A stretch of DNA of 5,869 nucleotides from Chloroflexota bacterium (GTDB lineage Bacteria > Chloroflexota > Limnocylindria > Limnocylindrales > CSP1-4), in the NCBI GenBank assembly GCA_027457005.1, contig DAIDTV010000102.1, forward strand, positions 1 through 5,869, given 5' to 3'. Below are positions 1 through 4,092 of the stretch, piece by piece (position 1 is the stretch's first letter; every line of letters starts with the position of its first letter). The notes under the pieces are model-generated. The model ran no database searches and had not been told where the DNA came from. It was given only the letters and a program-made list of their open reading frames with translations. The translations under genes and the position numbers were made by a program.

Positions 1-2
1 CG

Positions 3-752
3 ACCTCCGCGGGCGGTTCGCCCGGGCCGGTGGCCGCTACGGCGGCGCCGGGCGGATCGGGCGCCTCCTCCTCGTCGGCGGGCGCCGCGCAGGCCGTGCT
101 GCCCGCCTCGGCCCCGGAGTCGGTCGGGCGGGCGGACGCCCCGGTCGTGATGGAGGTCTGGGCCGACTTCCAGTGCCCGTTCTGCGGCCTGTTCGCGCAC
201 GGCCTCGAGCCGACCATCCTGCGGGAGTTCGTCCTGCCCGGCACGGCACGGCTCGTGTTCCGCGACTTCGCGTTCCTGGGCCCCGAGTCGACGACCGCCG
301 CCATCGCGGCCCGCTGCGCTGGACAGCAGGGCGCCTTCTGGAGCTTCCATGACGTGCTGTTTGCGAGCCAGAACGGCGAGAACCAGGGCACCTTCAGCGA
401 CGCGCTGATGACGCAGATCGCGAGCTACCTGCAGCTCGACACGACGAAGTTCGACGCCTGCGTCAAGGACCCGGCGATCGCGCAGGCGGTGGAGGACAGC
501 CGGGCCGTGGGCGAGCAGCTCGGGATCAAGGGCACTCCGACGCTGCGCCTCGTGGGCCCCCGGCAGACCGTGCTGCTGGGCAGCATGCCCACCCTTCCGA
601 ACCTGGCCAGCACCATCGAGCGGCTGTCGAAGGGGCAGTCGGTGCCGACTCCCGCGCCGAGCGCGCCGGCCTCGCCCGCTCCCGGCGCGTCCGGAGCCCC
701 AGGTCCGTCCGGTGCGGCGGCCTCAGCGCCCGCCCCGGGCGCATCCCGCTAG
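3..752 (+). CDS. DsbA-family thiol:disulfide oxidoreductase (thioredoxin fold), 5'-partial
   Basis: This is an exported thiol-disulfide oxidoreductase of the DsbA/Thioredoxin_4 type, expected to make or isomerise disulfides in extracytoplasmic proteins. The reading frame is open to the window edge, so the true start and a likely signal peptide or membrane anchor lie upstream. A GTG at 30 is in frame but sits inside a low-complexity linker, so I do not take it as the start. Numbering from that GTG: an Ala/Gly/Ser linker spans 1-35; a strand and the active site VWADFQCPFC end at residue 52, with the CPFC dithiol at 49-52; the helical insertion is about 85-160; and the cis-proline loop GTPT is at 168-171, with the cis-Pro at 170. 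Two further cysteines are at 96 and 144. The tail from about 203 to 240 is rich in Pro, Ala, Ser and Gly and is probably disordered. The stop is TAG at 750-752. The gene converges on ldh with a 38-base gap. The family is clear; the specific partner is unknown. Confidence 0.9.
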   Translation, partial: TSAGGSPGPVAATAAPGGSGASSSSAGAAQAVLPASAPESVGRADAPVVMEVWADFQCPFCGLFAHGLEPTILREFVLPGTARLVFRDFAFLGPESTTAAIAARCAGQQGAFWSFHDVLFASQNGENQGTFSDALMTQIASYLQLDTTKFDACVKDPAIAQAVEDSRAVGEQLGIKGTPTLRLVGPRQTVLLGSMPTLPNLASTIERLSKGQSVPTPAPSAPASPAPGASGAPGPSGAAASAPAPGASR

Positions 753-790
753 GCTGCCGGCCGGAGACCAGCCCTCCCGGGCGTCGCTCG

Positions 791-1747
791 TCAGGAGCGT
801 TCGACGTCGCGGATCGTCGCCAGCAGGATCTCCGCCGAGCGACGGAGCATCTCCTGCTCGCGCTCGTCGAGCTCCAGGCGCAGCGGCTGCAGCACCCCGC
901 TCCGATCGACCACCGTCGGCAGGCTGAACGAGACATCGCCCAGCCCGTAATAGCCCTGGATCCGGCTCGAGACCGAGAGCACGGTGCGCTGGTCGCGCAC
1001 GATCGCCTCCACCAGCCGCAGCAGGCCGGCCCCGATCGCGTAGTAGGTGGCCCCCTTGCGCGAGATGATCTCGTACGCGGCATCCCGGGTCTGCCGGAAG
1101 ATCTCCTCCATCACGGCCGGTTCGTACGGGCGGCCCTGCGAGGCGCAGAACGCCGGCAGCCGCATCCCGGCGATGTTCGCCAGCGACCAGACCGGGACCT
1201 CGCTGTCACCGTGCTCACCGATGATGTACGCGTGCACGCTGCGCGGATCGACCGCGAAGTGCTCGCTGAGCAGGTACCGGAAGCGGGCCGTGTCCAGGAT
1301 GGTGCCGGAGCCGATCACGCGCTCCGGCGGCAGGCCGGAGAGGCGCCACGTCTCGTACGTCAGCACGTCCACCGGGTTGGTGGCCACGACGATGATCCCG
1401 TCGGGGTTGGCCTGCGCGACGGCGGGGATGATCTGGCGGAAGATCACGGTGTTGCGCTTCGACAGTTCCAGGCGGCTCTCGCCGGGCCGCTGGTTGGCGC
1501 CGGCCGTGATCACCGTCACCGCGGCGCCGGCGCAGTCCTCGTAGCCGCCGGCCCACACGCGGACCGGCGGCGCGAACGGGACGCCGTGGACCAGGTCCAT
1601 CGCCTCCCCTTCGGCGCGTTCCCGGTTGACGTCGACCAGCACGATCTCGGTGGCGAGGCCGCTGAGGAGCAGGGTGTAGGCGAACGTCGCTCCGACGTTG
1701 CCCACCCCGACGATCGCGACGCGGCCGGGCTGCTGCGGTCCGCTCAT
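791..1747 (-). CDS. ldh: L-lactate dehydrogenase
   Basis: This is a cytoplasmic NAD-dependent L-lactate dehydrogenase (EC 1.1.1.27) that interconverts pyruvate and L-lactate and recycles NADH during fermentation. The 318-residue length is normal for bacterial LDH. Visible features are the Rossmann loop GVGNVG at 14-19; the NAD-ribose aspartate at 39; the mobile loop around NQRPGESRLEL with Gln86 and Arg92 (Gln102 and Arg109 in standard LDH numbering); NPVDVLTY at 124-131; Asp152 and Arg155 (standard 168 and 171); GEHGD with the catalytic His179 (standard 195); and KGATYYAIG with Thr234 (standard 246). Gln at standard position 102 marks lactate rather than malate dehydrogenase, which has Arg there. 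Arg157 and His172 fall on standard positions 173 and 188, the fructose-1,6-bisphosphate site of allosteric bacterial LDHs, so FBP activation is inferred. The ATG at 1745-1747 is supported because an in-frame stop lies five codons upstream (plus-strand 1760-1762). No clear Shine-Dalgarno is present. Confidence 0.95.
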   Translation of the reverse strand: MSGPQQPGRVAIVGVGNVGATFAYTLLLSGLATEIVLVDVNRERAEGEAMDLVHGVPFAPPVRVWAGGYEDCAGAAVTVITAGANQRPGESRLELSKRNTVIFRQIIPAVAQANPDGIIVVATNPVDVLTYETWRLSGLPPERVIGSGTILDTARFRYLLSEHFAVDPRSVHAYIIGEHGDSEVPVWSLANIAGMRLPAFCASQGRPYEPAVMEEIFRQTRDAAYEIISRKGATYYAIGAGLLRLVEAIVRDQRTVLSVSSRIQGYYGLGDVSFSLPTVVDRSGVLQPLRLELDEREQEMLRRSAEILLATIRDVERS

Positions 1748-1868
1748 CTCGCCGCGACTCTACAGGAGTACCGGGCCCGGCGCGAGCCCTGATGCCGGGC
1801 GGCGCTGCCACGAGCGGCCCGAATCCGCGACACTGTCCGGCAATGCGAACGAGGTCCGGGAGGTGAGC
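1748..1868. promoter_or_regulatory. Divergent intergenic region between ldh and the dCMP deaminase gene
   Basis: These 121 bases separate two divergently transcribed starts and must hold the ldh promoter and probably that of the deaminase-tag pair. On the minus strand a TAGAGT, matching the TAnnnT form of a -10 box, lies at 1757-1762, nine bases before the ldh ATG. That would give a very short or absent leader. A perfect palindrome CCGGGCCCGG lies at 1771-1780 and could be an operator or chance in GC-rich DNA. No convincing -35 box is visible in either direction, and I see no clear -10 box for the plus strand. Promoter placement is therefore tentative. Confidence 0.4.
1858..1866 (+). promoter_or_regulatory. 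Ribosome binding site of the dCMP deaminase gene
   Basis: GGGAGGTGA is a strong anti-16S match, with the GGAGG core ending five bases before the ATG at 1869. It fixes this start over earlier in-frame codons, which would extend the protein through the divergent intergenic region. Confidence 0.85.
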
Positions 1869-2474
1869 ATGGACTCCACGGGGAGCCGGCAGCCGGCGTT
1901 CGACGTGGTCCGGCCGGGCGACCAGGCGTGGGCGAAGCACGAGTTCTACATGCGGCTGGCGGGCGTGGTCGAGAGCGGCGCGAAGTGCCTGGGGAGCCGG
2001 GTGGGCGCGGTGGCGGTGCGCGACGACCGCGTCCTCGGCATGGGCTACAACGGCACGCCCAGCGGGTACCCCAACTGCACCGAGCAGGAGCGCGGGTGCC
2101 AGCGCTGCGCGCTCCGGCACGACGCCCCGTCGGCGGGGTTGACGGGCCGGCTGTACGACATCTGCCTGTGCGTGCACGCCGAGCAGAACGTGGTGGTGAC
2201 CGCCGCCCGGTTCGGGGTGGGCCTCGCCGACGCCTGGGTCTACACGACGCTCCAGCCCTGCTTCGGCTGCCTGAAGGAACTGATGCAGCTCCGCGTCCAC
2301 GGCATCGTGTTCCTGCGGCCCTGGACCGCGCACCACCCCGACTACGGCTGGGTGGAGGCCGAGTACGCCGGGCTCGTGACCCATTACCGCGGCCGGGGCG
2401 GGATCTTCGCGCGGCTGGAGACCGGGGTACCGGTCGAGGCGGTCGGTGCGGCCATCGGCGGACCGCTGGCGTAG
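1869..2474 (+). CDS. Deoxycytidylate (dCMP) deaminase, ComEB-like
   Basis: This is a zinc-dependent cytidine-deaminase-fold enzyme of the dCMP deaminase/ComEB family, predicted to convert dCMP to dUMP, the thymidylate synthase substrate, in the cytoplasm. The 201-residue protein has the catalytic motif HAEQN at 103-107, with zinc ligand His103 and proton-shuttle Glu105. The second motif, PCFGCLKE at 130-137, supplies ligands Cys131 and Cys134. The family signature GYNGTPSG lies at 59-66, ahead of the variable insertion. Extra cysteines at 70, 77, 80, 99 and 101 precede the active site (a CxxC at 77-80, a CxC at 99-101) and could hold a second structural zinc; that is inference. The last 55 or so residues after the core sheet are less distinctive. 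The start is fixed by a strong Shine-Dalgarno. The gene ends 6 bases before the tag start, so the two are probably co-transcribed and translationally coupled. A general cytidine-type deaminase is possible but less likely given GYNGTPSG. Confidence 0.88.
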   Translation: MDSTGSRQPAFDVVRPGDQAWAKHEFYMRLAGVVESGAKCLGSRVGAVAVRDDRVLGMGYNGTPSGYPNCTEQERGCQRCALRHDAPSAGLTGRLYDICLCVHAEQNVVVTAARFGVGLADAWVYTTLQPCFGCLKELMQLRVHGIVFLRPWTAHHPDYGWVEAEYAGLVTHYRGRGGIFARLETGVPVEAVGAAIGGPLA

Positions 2475-2480
2475 CGCCCG

Positions 2481-3170
2481 ATGATCGATCCGCCCGACGA
2501 GGCCCGCGCGTCCCGCATGCCCGATGCGCCCGACCTGCCCGATCCACCGCTACCCGACCTGCCCGATCTGCCGATGCCCGCGCTGCCCGCGCCCCAGCCG
2601 CTCCCCCGCTGCTGGTGGCCGGCGGGGACCGAGCCGACGGACGTTCTGATGGCCGTCTACCACGACGAGGAGTGGGGCGTGCCGGCCCACGGCGACGCGG
2701 TGCTCTTCGAGCGGCTGGCCCTCGAGTCGTTCCAGGCGGGGCTCTCGTGGTCGACGATCCTCCACAAACGACCGGCGTTCCGCCGCGCGTTCGCGGACTT
2801 CGAACCGGCGGTCGTCGCGGCGTTCGACGCGTCGGACGTGCGGCGGCTCGTCGGGGACGTCGGGATCGTGCGCAACCGCGCCAAGATCGAGGCCACCATC
2901 GGCAACGCGCGGGGCGTGCTCGAGATCGCGCGCGAGTCGGGCTCGTTCGACGCCTGGCTGTGGGGGCAGATCGCCGGCCCGCCCCGCCGTCTTCCGCCCG
3001 GTTCGACTCGGGACGACGTGCCCCCCGCCGATCCGCTCGCCCATCGGCTGTCGCGGGACCTCCGGGAGCGCTGTTTCCGGTTCGTCGGCCCCACCATCGT
3101 CTACGCCTTCATGCAGAGCATCGGGATGGTCGACGACCACCTGCCGGGGTGCTGGCGGTACAGGGGCTGA
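2481..3170 (+). CDS. tag: DNA-3-methyladenine glycosylase I
   Basis: This is a base-excision repair glycosylase of the Tag family (EC 3.2.2.20) that removes 3-methyladenine from alkylated DNA. The core from about residue 41 to 229 matches the roughly 187-residue E. coli enzyme along its whole length. Visible landmarks are CWWP at 44-47; YHDEEWGVP at 60-68; LESFQAGLSW at 81-90, with the family glutamate at 82 and Trp90; GIVRNRAKIEATIGNAR at 128-144; FVGPTIVYAFMQSIGMVDDH at 201-220; and GCW at 223-225. Cys44, His61, His220 and Cys224 match the four zinc-snap ligands of E. coli Tag (Cys4, His17, His175, Cys179). The first 40 residues are an unusual Pro/Asp/Leu-rich extension. The ATG at 2481 is chosen because it lies 6 bases after the deaminase stop, but ATGs at 2517 and 2574 are also in frame and none has a good Shine-Dalgarno. 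Function is secure; the start is not. Confidence 0.93.
   Translation: MIDPPDEARASRMPDAPDLPDPPLPDLPDLPMPALPAPQPLPRCWWPAGTEPTDVLMAVYHDEEWGVPAHGDAVLFERLALESFQAGLSWSTILHKRPAFRRAFADFEPAVVAAFDASDVRRLVGDVGIVRNRAKIEATIGNARGVLEIARESGSFDAWLWGQIAGPPRRLPPGSTRDDVPPADPLAHRLSRDLRERCFRFVGPTIVYAFMQSIGMVDDHLPGCWRYRG
2529..2600 (+). repeat. 24-base coding repeat (three octapeptide units) in the 5' end of tag
   Basis: Three consecutive 24-base units begin at 2529, 2553 and 2577. The first two share an identical 15-base start, CCCGACCTGCCCGAT, and the third is diverged. In the tag frame they encode PDLPDPPL, PDLPDLPM and PALPAPQP (residues 17-40). The translation is probably an extended, disordered proline-rich segment before the glycosylase core. 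Confidence 0.75.
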
Positions 3171-3197
3171 TCAGGGTCGGCCCTTGCCGCCCTCCTC

Positions 3198-3226
3198 GCC
3201 GACGGCGGCGCGCCCGCAGCGTCGGC
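3198..3226. terminator. Candidate bidirectional terminator hairpin
   Basis: GCCGACG at 3198-3204 pairs perfectly with CGTCGGC at 3220-3226. An inner stem of GCGG (3205-3208) with CCGC (3214-3217) closes a 5-base loop, leaving a 2-base bulge. The hairpin sits in the 62-base gap between the convergent stops of tag and the toastrack gene, where a shared terminator is expected. No T-tract follows on either strand, so it is not a classic intrinsic terminator, and GC-rich DNA forms such stems by chance. Confidence 0.4.
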
Positions 3227-3232
3227 CGTCCG

Positions 3233-4027
3233 TCACTCGACGGTGATACTGCCCACGCCCCCCTGGAACGAGACGTCCACGCGGTTCGCCGCGCTGGCCC
3301 AGTCGGGCGACGCCCAGCCGGGGCCGGACCTCGGGAAGCGACGCTCGTCCACGTGCGCGGCACCCAGCGCCATCCCGCCCGCGATCCGCGCGGCAACACC
3401 CGGCGGGACGCGTAGCCGCACGGAGGCGGCACCGGCCTCGATCCGGACCGTGGTCGCGCCCGCCGCCTGCGGCAGGGCAATCCGCGTCTCGCTCGCGCCG
3501 GTATGCAGCTCCAGGTCCACCACGCGCAGCGCCGACAGGTCGAGCAGGTTCTCGCTCGCACCCGTGTCGACGCGGAGCAAGACCGGGACTTCGCGCGAGA
3601 GGCCCACGCGCCAGCGGAACCCGCGATCCCTCGGCCAGCGGCCCACCCACCAGTCGGACGCGTCGGCACGCAGCCGCACGCGCCCCGGCCCGGTGGTCTC
3701 GACCCGCCCGCCGCCGCCCAGCGTGCCATCCACGAGCCTGCCCGGTGCCGCCGGCCCGATCTCGAGGTGTCCCGCGCCGAAGTCGATCCGGACCTCGCCG
3801 CCCTGGGCCCCGCCGAGATCGACGGCGACCGGCACGTCCGCCGCGGCCTTGCCCGACCAGGATGACTCGAGCAGGATCGCGAGGCCGATCCCCACCAGCA
3901 GCAGCGGCCACCAGCGCCCGATGAAGGCGCCCGCGTCGAACGCGCCGTTGCTCAGCTGGTCCACCAGGAACAGGACGCCCACGGCGATCAGGACGAGCGG
4001 CCAGAAGATGCGGCCGGTCCGGTACAT
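3233..4027 (-). CDS. LiaI/LiaF-type two-helix membrane protein with C-terminal toastrack-like beta domain
   Basis: This 264-residue membrane protein resembles the LiaF/YvqF and toastrack-domain proteins linked to cell-envelope stress sensing; its exact role is unknown. A typical LiaI-like hairpin occupies the N-terminus: helix 1 at about 8-23 (FWPLVLIAVGVLFLVD), a short amphipathic loop, then helix 2 at about 39-54 (WWPLLLVGIGLAILLE). From about 78 the protein is beta-rich, starting with VRIDFGAGHLEIG, a toastrack N-terminal signature. Later strands repeat roughly every 21-22 residues: TGASE at 155-159 and 176-180, and EAGAAS at 197-202. The open frame extends far upstream through the amidase region, but the ATG at 4025-4027 is preceded by a strong Shine-Dalgarno and starts exactly at the transmembrane module. 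The gene lies 65 bases downstream of the amidase gene on the same strand, so co-transcription is likely. Family-level confidence is good; LiaF-like repression of a two-component kinase is only a possibility, since no kinase is in the window. Confidence 0.82.
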   Translation of the reverse strand: MYRTGRIFWPLVLIAVGVLFLVDQLSNGAFDAGAFIGRWWPLLLVGIGLAILLESSWSGKAAADVPVAVDLGGAQGGEVRIDFGAGHLEIGPAAPGRLVDGTLGGGGRVETTGPGRVRLRADASDWWVGRWPRDRGFRWRVGLSREVPVLLRVDTGASENLLDLSALRVVDLELHTGASETRIALPQAAGATTVRIEAGAASVRLRVPPGVAARIAGGMALGAAHVDERRFPRSGPGWASPDWASAANRVDVSFQGGVGSITVE

Positions 4028-4031
4028 CGAT

Positions 4032-4039
4032 CCCTCCCC
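4032..4039 (-). promoter_or_regulatory. Ribosome binding site of the toastrack gene
   Basis: On the minus strand this reads GGGGAGGG, with the GGAGG core five bases before the ATG at 4027. It decides the start of the membrane protein within a much longer open frame. Confidence 0.85.
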
Positions 4040-4092
4040 GCGTGACGGACGCGCCGGGCAACTGTACCAGACGGCGATCGCGCCCCGCGAGC

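Noticed and set aside
753..790. Terminator between the dsbA-like gene and ldh
   Set aside because: The 38-base gap has only short G/C complementarities and no T-tract, so I could not support a specific hairpin.
1771..1780. CCGGGCCCGG palindrome as a regulator operator
   Set aside because: A short pure G/C palindrome is expected by chance in DNA of this composition, and no second copy or nearby regulator gene supports it. It is mentioned only within the intergenic entry.
1698..1868. N-terminal extension of the dCMP deaminase from the in-frame ATG at 1698
   Set aside because: It would overlap the start of ldh and cross the divergent intergenic region, has no family similarity, and is outcompeted by the strong ribosome binding site before the ATG at 1869.
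1215..2384. Minus-strand open frame antisense to the deaminase and overlapping ldh
   Set aside because: The translation is His/Arg/Pro-rich low complexity and both overlapped regions have well-supported genes.
1928..3415. Long plus-strand open frame of 495 codons across the deaminase and tag genes
   Set aside because: Its translation is Arg/Ala/Gly/Pro-rich without domains, and it overlaps two clear genes in other frames. This is typical of shadow frames in high-GC DNA.
4074..4081. GCGATCGC palindrome (HIP1-like) in the amidase-toastrack gap
   Set aside because: A single copy in GC-rich DNA is no evidence for an element, and the genes do not look cyanobacterial.
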